Assembly (NCBI RefSeq): GCF_031760065.1 | Contig: NZ_CP134500.1 | Span: forward strand, 4,526,001-4,590,000 | Length of the DNA stretch: 64,000 nucleotides | Source: Streptomyces durocortorensis | GTDB lineage: Bacteria > Actinomycetota > Actinomycetes > Streptomycetales > Streptomycetaceae | Direction of reading: 5' to 3' | In this document: positions 1-8,082 of the stretch, one piece after another | Layout: every line of letters begins with the position of its first letter | How positions within the stretch are numbered: position 1 is the first letter of the stretch | Made by a program: the position numbers and the translations under genes | Notes under the pieces: model-generated | What the model saw: the letters and a program-made list of their open reading frames with translations, nothing else | Told to the model about the DNA's origin: nothing | Database searches by the model: none

Positions 1-1
1 C

Positions 2-988
2 GACGAGCTGGAGGACCGGATCGAGACGGTCTACGAGCAGCACCGCACCGGTGAGCCGTGGAGCCGTCCGACCGGCGCGGGCGTGGGTCGGGTCACCGAC
101 TACATGGAAGGCTTCGACCGGTACGTCGCCCACCTCATCGGCGTCCTGCCCAACCGGCTCGACGGGCTGAAGGTCGTCCTGGACGAGGCGCACGGCGCCG
201 CCGCCCGGGTCTCGCCCGAGGCGTTCGCGCGAGCCGGTGCCGAGGTCGTCACCATCGGGGCCGACCCGGACGGCCTGAACATCAACGACGGCTGCGGCTC
301 GACCCACCTGGACCTCCTGCGCGCGGCCGTCGTCGAGCACGGTGCCGACCTCGGCATCGCGCACGACGGCGACGCCGACCGCTGCCTCGCCGTGGACGCC
401 ACCGGCGAGGAGGTCGACGGCGACCAGATCCTCGCTGTTCTGGCCCTCGCGATGCGGGAGGCCGGGCAGCTGCGCAAGGACACCGTTGTCGGCACCGTGA
501 TGTCGAACCTCGGCTTCAAGATCGCCATGGAGCGCGAGGGCATCCGGCTCGTCCAGACGGCGGTCGGGGACCGGTACGTCCTGGAGTCCATGAAGGCCGA
601 GGGCTTCGCGCTGGGCGGCGAGCAGTCCGGCCACGTCATCGTCCTGGACCACGCCACGACCGGCGACGGCACCCTGACCGGCCTGATGCTGGCGGCCCGG
701 GTCGCCGCCACCGGCCGCAGCCTCGCCGAACTGGCCGGGGTCATGCAGCGCCTCCCGCAGGTGCTCATCAACGTCCCGGACGTCGACAAGTCCCGGGTGA
801 CCACCTCGCCCGAGCTGGCCGCGGCGGTCGCCGAGGCGGAGCGCGAGCTGGGCTCCTCCGGGCGCGTACTGCTGCGCCAGTCGGGTACGGAGCCGCTGGT
901 ACGGGTCATGGTCGAGGCCGCCGACATCGAGCAGGCGCGCGCGGTGGCGGGCCGGCTGGCCGATGTGGTGAAGTCGGCGCTCGGCTGA
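2..988 (+). CDS. glmM: Phosphoglucosamine mutase, 5' end cut by window
   Basis: Converts glucosamine-6-phosphate to glucosamine-1-phosphate in the cytoplasm, the step before UDP-GlcNAc for peptidoglycan. The window opens inside the gene; the last 328 codons are visible. Seen: the metal-binding loop HDGDADR, the sugar-binding GEQSGHVI, and the phosphate-binding [12 protein letters not shown] near the C-terminus, in the order usual for alpha-D-phosphohexomutases. The catalytic serine would lie upstream of the window. glmS, which makes its substrate, is on the same strand 17 kb downstream. The reading frame is intact to its TGA stop. Confidence 0.96.
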   Translation, partial: DELEDRIETVYEQHRTGEPWSRPTGAGVGRVTDYMEGFDRYVAHLIGVLPNRLDGLKVVLDEAHGAAARVSPEAFARAGAEVVTIGADPDGLNINDGCGSTHLDLLRAAVVEHGADLGIAHDGDADRCLAVDATGEEVDGDQILAVLALAMREAGQLRKDTVVGTVMSNLGFKIAMEREGIRLVQTAVGDRYVLESMKAEGFALGGEQSGHVIVLDHATTGDGTLTGLMLAARVAATGRSLAELAGVMQRLPQVLINVPDVDKSRVTTSPELAAAVAEAERELGSSGRVLLRQSGTEPLVRVMVEAADIEQARAVAGRLADVVKSALG

Positions 989-1298
989 GCCCGCGAGCCG
1001 GCGCCCACCGGCCGGCGCGGGACGGGTCGGCCGAGAGGGCGGGCACACGTGGCCGACGGTTGCCCCGTGTGGGGCCGCCCGCGTGCGGATGAACGGGGCG
1101 CCCGCGTGGGGTCGCCCCGTTCCGTGTAGGGCGCTGGCCCGCACGCGGGCAGCCGCGGGGCGGATCGGTACGGCAGAGCGTTGACGCCACCGGACGGAGC
1201 CGCGGGAACCGCGTTCCGCCCTCAACGCGTGCTTCTCAGTGGGACGATGGCGAGGCGGGGAGAGCGTCTGCCTCAGTTGCGCATCGGGAGGAGCGACG
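989..1298. other. Intergenic region after glmM
   Basis: 310 bases without a convincing gene. It holds a hairpin (1091-1122) that can end glmM transcription, a smaller GCCCC-GTGT-GGGGC hairpin just before it, and the ribosome-binding site of the next gene (GGGAGGAG at 1286-1293). The promoter of the lipoprotein/kinase operon should lie here, but I see no clear -35/-10 pair. Confidence 0.6.
1091..1122 (+). terminator. glmM: Hairpin after glmM
   Basis: Perfect 10-bp arms GAACGGGGCG (1091-1100) and CGCCCCGTTC (1113-1122) around a 12-nt loop, about 100 bases after the glmM stop. No strong T-run follows, as is common for Streptomyces terminators. Confidence 0.55.
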
Positions 1299-2117
1299 GT
1301 GGCTCGTCGACGGGGGGCCCGCTGCGCCGGTGCAGCCGTGGCCGTGATCACGCTGGTGGTGGGGTGCTCGTCCGGTGGGGCGGACAGGCCGGGTGACGGG
1401 GGAGCGGCGGCACCTTCCGCCGGGGCGGGGGGTGACTCGGGGACGTCTGTGCCGTTACCCGGGAGCAAGAATCCGCAACCGTCGGGGTCGGCGGAGCCGC
1501 CCGCCCCTGAAAGCCTGCCGGGCACGTTCGAGGAGGCCCTGGCGCTCGCTCGTGCCGTCGCCGCCGAACCCGACGTGCTCGGTGCCGACTTCGTCCGGCA
1601 GAGCCCCTACGAGAGCGCACCGCGGACCGTGCCGGTGCTGGACCGGTCCTGCCGCTGGCAGCGCGAGGCCCTGCCGCACGAGGTACTGGCCGGGCTGTCG
1701 CGGTCGAGCGAGGCGCCCGGTGACGGTTCCGGCAGGGGGCCGCTGCGGGTGACCGCTCATGTCACCGTCTACCGGACCACCGCGCACGCCGACGCGGCGA
1801 TGGCGACGTTCCTGGAGGACGCCCTGCGCTGCCCCGACCAGCGGCCCCGGCGTGGCGAACGCGTCACCTCACTCGCATCACTGGGGGAGAAGCCGGTCTT
1901 CCTCGACGCCGAGGACCACATCTTGGAGGTCGGCCGGTACACGGATGACGTGCACGGCGGCCCACACCCCTACCTCTGGGCGGCGAACCGCGTCGGCTCC
2001 GTGGTGTTCGCGGTGTCGGTCAAGGGCGCCGACGGCTACGACGCGAAGACCGTCAGCGCCACGGGCTCCGGGGCGCTGGGCAGCATGCTCACCGACGTCC
2101 GGAGGGAGCTGCGATGA
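1299..2117 (+). CDS. Lipoprotein, likely extracytoplasmic partner of the kinases
   Basis: Predicted 272-residue lipoprotein. The GTG start at 1299 is chosen because GGGAGGAG (1286-1293) lies 5 bases upstream. A short basic N-terminus (ARRRGAR) is followed by a hydrophobic stretch ending in the lipobox V-V-G-C, with the lipidated Cys at about residue 23. A Ser/Gly/Pro-rich linker follows, then a globular domain from about residue 75. That domain recalls the extracytoplasmic sensor domains of mycobacterial PknH-type kinases, but I cannot name a family with confidence. The stop codon overlaps the start of a small ORF (ATGA at 2114), which overlaps the first kinase, so the genes are probably one transcript. 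Inference: it acts outside the membrane with the two receptor kinases. Confidence 0.8.
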   Translation: MARRRGARCAGAAVAVITLVVGCSSGGADRPGDGGAAAPSAGAGGDSGTSVPLPGSKNPQPSGSAEPPAPESLPGTFEEALALARAVAAEPDVLGADFVRQSPYESAPRTVPVLDRSCRWQREALPHEVLAGLSRSSEAPGDGSGRGPLRVTAHVTVYRTTAHADAAMATFLEDALRCPDQRPRRGERVTSLASLGEKPVFLDAEDHILEVGRYTDDVHGGPHPYLWAANRVGSVVFAVSVKGADGYDAKTVSATGSGALGSMLTDVRRELR

Positions 2118-2251
2118 CCGCGCGGGCGACAACGGCCTTACGGGCGGGGGCGGTCCGGCCGGGCGCCATGCCCGCGCAGGTGGACGCGTCGGCAGCCGTA
2201 GGGGCAGGCGGGGCCGGGACAGCCGGGACGATGACGACGGGGAGTCTCTGA
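2114..2251 (+). CDS. Possible 45-residue coupling ORF between lipoprotein and kinase
   Basis: A 45-codon ORF fills the gap between the lipoprotein and the first kinase exactly. Its ATG (2114) overlaps the lipoprotein stop as ATGA, and its TGA (2249-2251) overlaps the kinase ATG as TGATG. It has its own Shine-Dalgarno GGAGGG at 2101-2106. The product is Ala/Gly/Thr/Val-rich, with no membrane segment or recognisable motif. It could be a real small protein or only a device for translational coupling. Confidence 0.45.
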   Translation: MTARATTALRAGAVRPGAMPAQVDASAAVGAGGAGTAGTMTTGSL

Positions 2252-4581
2252 TGGAGCCGTTGGGTGTGGGTGATCCGGCGTGGGTGGGGGGTTATCGGTT
2301 GTTGGGGCGGTTGGGTGCGGGTGGGATGGGGGTGGTGTATTTGGGGCGTTCTGTTGGTGGTGGTTTGGTTGCGTTGAAGCTTGTGCAGGCGGAGTTTGCG
2401 GGTGATGTGGGGTTTCGTGAGCGTTTTGTGCGGGAGGTGGGGGCGGCTCGTCGGGTGGTGAGTCGGTGGGCTGTGGCGGTGACGGATGCGGATGTGGGGG
2501 CGGTGCGGCCGTGGTTGGTGACGCCGTTTGTGGCGGGTCCGTCGTTGCAGGAGGCGGTGGTGGGGTGTGGGGTGTTGCCGGTGGGTGCGGTGTCGGCGTT
2601 GGGGGGGATGGTCGCGGAGGCGTTGGTGGCGGTGCATGGTGCGGGGTTGGTGCATCGTGATGTGAAGCCGGCGAACATTTTGTTGGCGTTGGACGGGCCG
2701 CGGTTGATCGATTTCGGTATCGCCCGTGCGCTCGACGACACCGCGCTCACCTCGACCGATGTGGTGGTCGGGTCGCCTGGCTTTCTCTCCCCCGAGCAGG
2801 CGCGGGCGGACGCCGACGTGATCGGCCCGCCCAGTGACGTCTTCTCGCTGGGCTGCGTCCTGGCCTACGCGGCGACCGGACGACCCCCGTTCGGCAGCGG
2901 AGCTCCCGAGGCCATGCTGTACCGCACGGTGCACGACGCGCCGGACCTCGACGGGGTGCCGCAGGAGCTGCGCCCCCTGCTGGAACGGTGCCTGGCCAAG
3001 GACCCGAAGGCCCGGCCCGGCCCGGCGGACATCGTCACCGAGTGGGCGCAGGACACGCCACAGGGCGAGGTGGCGGCCTGGCTGCCGGAGCAGGTGACCC
3101 AACTGGTCGCGGAGCGGGCCGCCGCCATGCTCGCCCTGCCCGACGTCGAGCGCACCACCGTCGACCCGGCGGCGCCCGTCGACGGTGGCGCGGTGCCCGT
3201 CGACGGTGGCGCGGTGTCCGGAGGGAGTGAGCGGGCCACGGCCGAACGGGCGGCGCAGGCGGCCGAGATCACCAGGGGCGTGGACGGCCCGACCCCCGCC
3301 GGGCCCAGCCGTCGCCGCTTTCTGACCGTTGTCTCGGGTGGCGTGGTGCTGGCCGCCGGGGGCGGGCTGGGCGCGTGGACGCTGCTGCGGTCGCCCGGCG
3401 CCACCACGGGCGCGGACAGCGGTGCCCCACGCACGTACACGATCGGGGTGCAGGCCGCCCTGACCGGCGAGCACCGCCGGGCAGGGCGCGCACAGCAGCG
3501 CGGCGTGGAGCTGGCCGTAGCCGAGTTCAACGCCCGTGAGGGTCAGCCGTTCCGGCTGAAGGTCAGGGCTCTCGACGACGCCGACGGCCCGGAGCGAGCG
3601 GTGCGCGTGGCGGAGGAGTTCGCCGCCGACCGTTCTGTGCTCGCCGTGATCGGGCCGACCACGGACGAGGCCGTCAGCGCGGTCGTCGGGGTGTACGACG
3701 AGGCGCTGCTGCCGTTGCTCTCGGTCTCCGCCCAGGTGAACTTCTCCAGCGTCACCCCGCACGCGACCTATCTGCACACCCGCCCCACCACCGGCGGTCA
3801 GGGGTGGGCGATCGGTCTCTACGGCGAGGCGGCGTCCGACATCGGCCGAACCGGTGTGATCACCGACCGGACCGTCGACCTCTACAGCCAGCAGATCACC
3901 CAGATCGCGCTCACCGCCCTGCGGAAGAAGCAGGAAGTGGTTCCGCGGGTGGTGCCCGCCGGTACCGAGGACTTCGCTCCCGTGGTCGCTCACATGCTGG
4001 CGGAGAAGGTGGACTCGGTGGTGTTCACCGGGTCCTGGGCCGCGGCCGCGAGTGTGGCGAAGGAGCTGCGCAGGCGGCGATTCACCGGCCCGCGCATCGC
4101 GACCGAACTCGCCCTCGACCCACGCTTCCTGGAGCGGGCGGGCGACGCGGCCGAGGGGTGGCTGATCACCTCCGCCACCATTGACGCGACAGCGAAGGGC
4201 GAGGCGGCGACGTTCGCCGCAGCCCACCGCCGGCGCTTCGGCGCGCCGCCCGCCCCGTACGCGGCGGAGGCCTACGACGTCGTCGGCCTGGTGGCCGACA
4301 GCCTGCGCGACATCGCCGGTGGCGGCGGCTCCCCGGCCGCTTCGTCCAGCGGCAGGCCCTCCCCGCGCGCTTCGTCCGGTGACACCGCCATCGACCGGGA
4401 ACGCCTGCTGGAGCGGCTGCGCAGGGCCGACCGCCCCGGTATCACCAAGCGTTTGGAGATCGACGGGAAGACCGGACGGTTCCACATCACCAGGGAGAAC
4501 AGCGGGATGTTCCTCCACCGCGTCGAGGGCGGCGGGTTCAGGTTCCTCGGTGACGTGGTCGGCGTGATCGGGCAGCTGTGA
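2251..4581 (+). CDS. Receptor Ser/Thr kinase with extracytoplasmic substrate-binding domain (copy 1)
   Basis: 776 residues. The N-terminal Hanks-type kinase domain has the Gly-rich loop GAGGMG (about 22-27), the ATP-binding Lys in VALK (43), the catalytic HRDVKPAN (135) and DFG (154), followed by SPEQ and SDVFSLG, so it looks active. A Pro/Ala-rich linker leads to S-R-R-R-F-L-T (353-359) and a single hydrophobic segment. From about residue 390 comes a type I periplasmic-binding domain of the branched-chain amino-acid receptor kind, with conserved phrases such as VIGPTTDEAVSAVV. Inference: the outer domain binds a ligand and signals to the cytoplasmic kinase. ATG at 2251 follows GGGGAG (2239-2244). 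Residues 11-210 are encoded by a block almost identical to the next gene and rich in T-ending codons. Confidence 0.92.
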   Translation: MEPLGVGDPAWVGGYRLLGRLGAGGMGVVYLGRSVGGGLVALKLVQAEFAGDVGFRERFVREVGAARRVVSRWAVAVTDADVGAVRPWLVTPFVAGPSLQEAVVGCGVLPVGAVSALGGMVAEALVAVHGAGLVHRDVKPANILLALDGPRLIDFGIARALDDTALTSTDVVVGSPGFLSPEQARADADVIGPPSDVFSLGCVLAYAATGRPPFGSGAPEAMLYRTVHDAPDLDGVPQELRPLLERCLAKDPKARPGPADIVTEWAQDTPQGEVAAWLPEQVTQLVAERAAAMLALPDVERTTVDPAAPVDGGAVPVDGGAVSGGSERATAERAAQAAEITRGVDGPTPAGPSRRRFLTVVSGGVVLAAGGGLGAWTLLRSPGATTGADSGAPRTYTIGVQAALTGEHRRAGRAQQRGVELAVAEFNAREGQPFRLKVRALDDADGPERAVRVAEEFAADRSVLAVIGPTTDEAVSAVVGVYDEALLPLLSVSAQVNFSSVTPHATYLHTRPTTGGQGWAIGLYGEAASDIGRTGVITDRTVDLYSQQITQIALTALRKKQEVVPRVVPAGTEDFAPVVAHMLAEKVDSVVFTGSWAAAASVAKELRRRRFTGPRIATELALDPRFLERAGDAAEGWLITSATIDATAKGEAATFAAAHRRRFGAPPAPYAAEAYDVVGLVADSLRDIAGGGGSPAASSSGRPSPRASSGDTAIDRERLLERLRRADRPGITKRLEIDGKTGRFHITRENSGMFLHRVEGGGFRFLGDVVGVIGQL
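2281..2880 (+). repeat. 600-bp near-identical direct repeat, copy 1
   Basis: Aligns base for base with 4608-5207, offset 2327. I count two mismatches in 600 bases, at 2529 (T/C) and 2856 (C/T), both synonymous. Identity stops abruptly on both sides: the first 30 coding bases differ at 6 positions, and from 2881 the genes diverge quickly. Confidence 0.93.
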
Positions 4582-6821
4582 AGCCCCTGGGTGTGGGTGA
4601 TCCCGTGTGGGTGGGGGGTTATCGGTTGTTGGGGCGGTTGGGTGCGGGTGGGATGGGGGTGGTGTATTTGGGGCGTTCTGTTGGTGGTGGTTTGGTTGCG
4701 TTGAAGCTTGTGCAGGCGGAGTTTGCGGGTGATGTGGGGTTTCGTGAGCGTTTTGTGCGGGAGGTGGGGGCGGCTCGTCGGGTGGTGAGTCGGTGGGCTG
4801 TGGCGGTGACGGATGCGGATGTGGGGGCGGTGCGGCCGTGGTTGGTGACGCCGTTCGTGGCGGGTCCGTCGTTGCAGGAGGCGGTGGTGGGGTGTGGGGT
4901 GTTGCCGGTGGGTGCGGTGTCGGCGTTGGGGGGGATGGTCGCGGAGGCGTTGGTGGCGGTGCATGGTGCGGGGTTGGTGCATCGTGATGTGAAGCCGGCG
5001 AACATTTTGTTGGCGTTGGACGGGCCGCGGTTGATCGATTTCGGTATCGCCCGTGCGCTCGACGACACCGCGCTCACCTCGACCGATGTGGTGGTCGGGT
5101 CGCCTGGCTTTCTCTCCCCCGAGCAGGCGCGGGCGGACGCCGACGTGATCGGCCCGCCCAGTGACGTCTTCTCGCTGGGCTGTGTCCTGGCCTACGCGGC
5201 GACCGGACGGCGGCCCTTCGGCTCGGGCCCCCCGGCAGTGCTGCTGTACCGCACGGTGCACGACGCGCCGGACCTCGACGGGGTGCCGCAGGAACTGCGC
5301 CCCCTACTGGAGGAGTGCCTGGCCAAGGACCCCGAACAGCGCCCCGACGCCGCCGGGCTGCGGAGCCGTCTCCTCCCGGGCGAGTTGTCGGCTCCGGGCC
5401 CCGGATGGCTCCCGGAGCCGGTTCTCCGGCTGGTCACCGCCCGTGCGGCGGCGATGCTCGACCTTCCGGGAATCCCGCCGACGGAGATCTCCCGGCCGAA
5501 GAAGGACGACCCCACTGCCACCGGGACGCCGCAGCCGGGAGACCCCCCATCCGGCCCGGCCGCCACCCCCGAACACCCCGCCCCCGAACACTCCGCCCCG
5601 CCGGAGCGGCCCGACCCCGCCACCCCGACCCGCCGACGCTTCCTGACCGTCGCCTCGGCGGGCGGCGCGGTGCTGGCGGCCGGGGGATTCGCCCTCTGGC
5701 GCGGCCTCGTGGACCAGCGTGACACCGGCCGTGGGCCGTCGCGGGTCCCCCCGCGCCGCACGATCGCCGTGCACGCCGACCTCTCCGGGCCGGACGCCGC
5801 CACCGGCAAGGCTCAGGAACGGGGCGCCCGGCTCGCCGTCGAACAGTTCAACGCGGGCCCCGACCGCCCCTTCACTCTGGCGCTGACCGTCCGTGACGAT
5901 GCCGGAGACCCCGCGCGGGCCGTGGAGGTGGCCGAGGAGCTGACCGCCGCCCGCTCGGTCCTCGCCGTGGTCGGACCGACCACCGGCACCACCTGCAAAG
6001 CGGCCGTCGGCACCTACAGCGCCGCCCAGCTCCCCCTGGTATCCGTCTCGGTGGGCACCACAGAGGTGTCGTCCACCGAGCACACTGCGTATCTGCGGAC
6101 CCGCGCCACGGACGCGGAGGCGGCACTGGTGCTGATCGCCCACCTGGTCGGCGAGGTCGGCGCCCGGCGGACCGCACTGGTTCACGACGAGGCCGCAGGT
6201 GACGACTCCTGGGATGTCCTCCAGGGCATCCACCGCGGTATGGAGTCCGGCGGACACGGACTGGTACGGCACACCGCCGAGACGAGCACCGAGGACTTCG
6301 GCCCCCTGGTCGGAAAGCTCCTCGACGACGGGGTCGACGCGCTGGTGTTCGGTGGCCGTCGTGCCAGGGGCGCCCGGTTCGCCCGCGCGCTGCGGCAGCG
6401 GGGATTCACCGGGGCCAGGCTCGGCACACAGGCGCTGCTCGACCCCGGGTTCCCCGAGCAGGCCGGAGCGGCCGCCGAGGGATGGGTACTGGGCTCGGCC
6501 GTCGTCGACGCGACCGGCAAGCCCGAGGCCAGGGACTTCACCGCGGCTCACCAGGAGCGTTACGGTGACCCGCCTGCCCTCTACGCCGCCGAGGCGTTCG
6601 ACACGGTCCACCTGATCGCTCAGGCCGTGCGCGCGCTCGGCGAGGAGAGCGTCGAGCGCCGCGCCCTGGCCCGCAGGCTGCCCCGGACCTCCCACCGTGG
6701 CGTGTCGAAGACGTTCACCTTCCGGGAAGGCTCCGCGGCGCCGGTGCAGGAGGACAACGCGTTCCTCATCCGCGTGGAGGAGGGCCGCTTCCGCTACCTC
6801 GGAGGACTCGGGGACAGCTGA
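4578..6821 (+). CDS. Receptor Ser/Thr kinase with extracytoplasmic substrate-binding domain (copy 2)
   Basis: 747 residues, a tandem paralogue of the preceding gene. Its GTG start (4578) overlaps that gene's TGA as GTGA, so translation is probably coupled. The kinase half is the same: GAGGMG, VALK, HRDVKPAN, DFG. The linker after residue 270 is different and Pro-rich (EHPAPEHSAPPERPDP). T-R-R-R-F-L-T at 351-357 precedes the membrane segment, and the binding domain follows from about residue 390. The outer domains share a fold (LSGPDAATGKAQERGARLAVEQFNAG against LTGEHRRAGRAQQRGVELAVAEFNAR) but differ in many residues. Inference: two ligand specificities feed almost identical kinase domains. 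Confidence 0.92.
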   Translation: MKPLGVGDPVWVGGYRLLGRLGAGGMGVVYLGRSVGGGLVALKLVQAEFAGDVGFRERFVREVGAARRVVSRWAVAVTDADVGAVRPWLVTPFVAGPSLQEAVVGCGVLPVGAVSALGGMVAEALVAVHGAGLVHRDVKPANILLALDGPRLIDFGIARALDDTALTSTDVVVGSPGFLSPEQARADADVIGPPSDVFSLGCVLAYAATGRRPFGSGPPAVLLYRTVHDAPDLDGVPQELRPLLEECLAKDPEQRPDAAGLRSRLLPGELSAPGPGWLPEPVLRLVTARAAAMLDLPGIPPTEISRPKKDDPTATGTPQPGDPPSGPAATPEHPAPEHSAPPERPDPATPTRRRFLTVASAGGAVLAAGGFALWRGLVDQRDTGRGPSRVPPRRTIAVHADLSGPDAATGKAQERGARLAVEQFNAGPDRPFTLALTVRDDAGDPARAVEVAEELTAARSVLAVVGPTTGTTCKAAVGTYSAAQLPLVSVSVGTTEVSSTEHTAYLRTRATDAEAALVLIAHLVGEVGARRTALVHDEAAGDDSWDVLQGIHRGMESGGHGLVRHTAETSTEDFGPLVGKLLDDGVDALVFGGRRARGARFARALRQRGFTGARLGTQALLDPGFPEQAGAAAEGWVLGSAVVDATGKPEARDFTAAHQERYGDPPALYAAEAFDTVHLIAQAVRALGEESVERRALARRLPRTSHRGVSKTFTFREGSAAPVQEDNAFLIRVEEGRFRYLGGLGDS
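4608..5207 (+). repeat. 600-bp near-identical direct repeat, copy 2
   Basis: Partner of 2281-2880. Recombination between the two copies would remove 2327 bp and leave one in-frame hybrid kinase carrying the outer domain of copy 2. Confidence 0.93.
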
Positions 6822-6900
6822 CCACGTCCGGTGCTCCGCTGCGGCGCGTCCGGCCGTGCCCCGGTCGGCGTACGCGACCCGGTCGGTGTACGAGAGCGGG

Positions 6901-7896
6901 TCAGAGCTTGCGCAGGGAGAGCCTCTGGACCTTGTGGTCCGGTCCCTTGCGGAGGACCAGGGTGGCACGGCCGCGCGTCGGAGCCACGTTCTCCAGCAGG
7001 TTCGGCTTGTTGATGGTCCGCCACATGGTGCGCGCGTACTCCAGCGCCTCCTCCTCGGAGACCTGGGTGTACTTGCGGAAGTACGAGGACGGGTCCTGGA
7101 ACGCCGTGGCGCGCAGCTTGCGGAAGCGGCTGAGGTACCAGTTCTCGATGTCGTCGGCGCGCGCGTCCACGTACACGCTGAAGTCGAAGTAGTCCGCCAG
7201 CCCGACCCTGGTGCGCCCGTCCCGGCCCGGCAGGGCTGGCTGGAGGACGTTGAGCCCCTCCACGATGAGGATGTCCGGGCGGCGGACGGTGAGCCGCTCG
7301 CCGGGAACGATGTCGTAGATCAGGTGCGAGTAGACGGGCGCGGTCACCTCGTCCTTGCCCGCCTTGATGTCCGCGACGAACCGGGTCAGCGCCCGCCGGT
7401 CGTACGACTCCGGGAACCCCTTGCGCGAGGTCAGCCCGCGCGCCCGCAGCTCCTTCATCGGCAGCAGGAACCCGTCCGTGGTCACCAGCTCCACGCGAGG
7501 GTGCTCCGGCCAGCGGGCCAGCAGCGCCTGGAGGATACGGGCGCTGGTGGACTTGCCCACGGCGACACTGCCCGCGACCCCTATGACGAACGGGGTGCCG
7601 CGCTGCTCCCCGTGCCCGTTCCCGGCGTCCCCGAGGAAGGTGTTCAGCGCGCCGCGCAGCCCGGAGGTGGCCTGGACGTACAGGTTGAGGAGCCGGGAGA
7701 GCGGCAAATAGACGTCCCGCACCTCGTCCAGGTCGATGACGTCACCGAGACCCCGCAGCCGCTCCACCTCGTCGGCGGTCAGCGGCAGCGGGGTCTTGTC
7801 CCGCAGGGCGCTCCACTCGTCGCGCGAGAGGTCGACGTAGGGGGTCGGCGCATGCTCGGTGCGACGCTGCGGGCTCCGTGCGGGCGAAGTGATCAC
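6901..7896 (-). CDS. coaA: Type I pantothenate kinase
   Basis: Phosphorylates pantothenate, the first step of CoA synthesis, in the cytoplasm. 331 residues, the usual length. Seen: the Walker A motif [12 protein letters not shown] near residue 110, then TTDGFLLP, the RKGFPESYD segment and IVEGLNVLQ, all typical of bacterial CoaA. It runs convergently to the second kinase with a 79-bp gap. The start is GTG at 7896; an AACAAT sequence lies 6 bases before it, so the transcript may be leaderless, as I see no good Shine-Dalgarno. Confidence 0.97.
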   Translation of the reverse strand: MITSPARSPQRRTEHAPTPYVDLSRDEWSALRDKTPLPLTADEVERLRGLGDVIDLDEVRDVYLPLSRLLNLYVQATSGLRGALNTFLGDAGNGHGEQRGTPFVIGVAGSVAVGKSTSARILQALLARWPEHPRVELVTTDGFLLPMKELRARGLTSRKGFPESYDRRALTRFVADIKAGKDEVTAPVYSHLIYDIVPGERLTVRRPDILIVEGLNVLQPALPGRDGRTRVGLADYFDFSVYVDARADDIENWYLSRFRKLRATAFQDPSSYFRKYTQVSEEEALEYARTMWRTINKPNLLENVAPTRGRATLVLRKGPDHKVQRLSLRKL

Positions 7897-8010
7897 ACGT
7901 TCATTGTTGCGGGAGTTTGAACGGAGCGGGGGGTGGGGTCGGTCACGTGGGTGTCGGGGCGGTGCCCCTGGCAGCGGACGTCCACGGCCAGGGGCCTCGC
8001 CGGAGGCCCA

Positions 8011-8062
8011 CGGTCGCGGGCCCGGTGTCCGCTCCCTGTGCCGGACACCGGGCCCGCGACCG
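8011..8062 (-). terminator. Strong hairpin ending the ECF sigma operon
   Basis: Perfect 21-bp arms (8011-8031 and 8042-8062) around a 10-nt loop, 20 bases beyond the stop of the CU044_5270-type gene. It separates that operon from coaA, which lies further along the same strand. No T-run follows. Confidence 0.8.
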
Positions 8063-8082
8063 GGTGTGTGCGAGCCGTACGG

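Noticed and set aside
2089..4518. Long minus-strand ORFs opposite the kinase genes, rich in His, Pro, Thr and Arg
   Set aside because: They are the antisense of the G/T-rich kinase block, lack ribosome-binding sites and domain motifs, and are shadows of the plus-strand genes. The same applies to 4272-5261 and 5304-6968.
6697..7920. 407-residue plus-strand ORF over coaA
   Set aside because: Antisense of coaA, which has full pantothenate kinase motifs on the minus strand.
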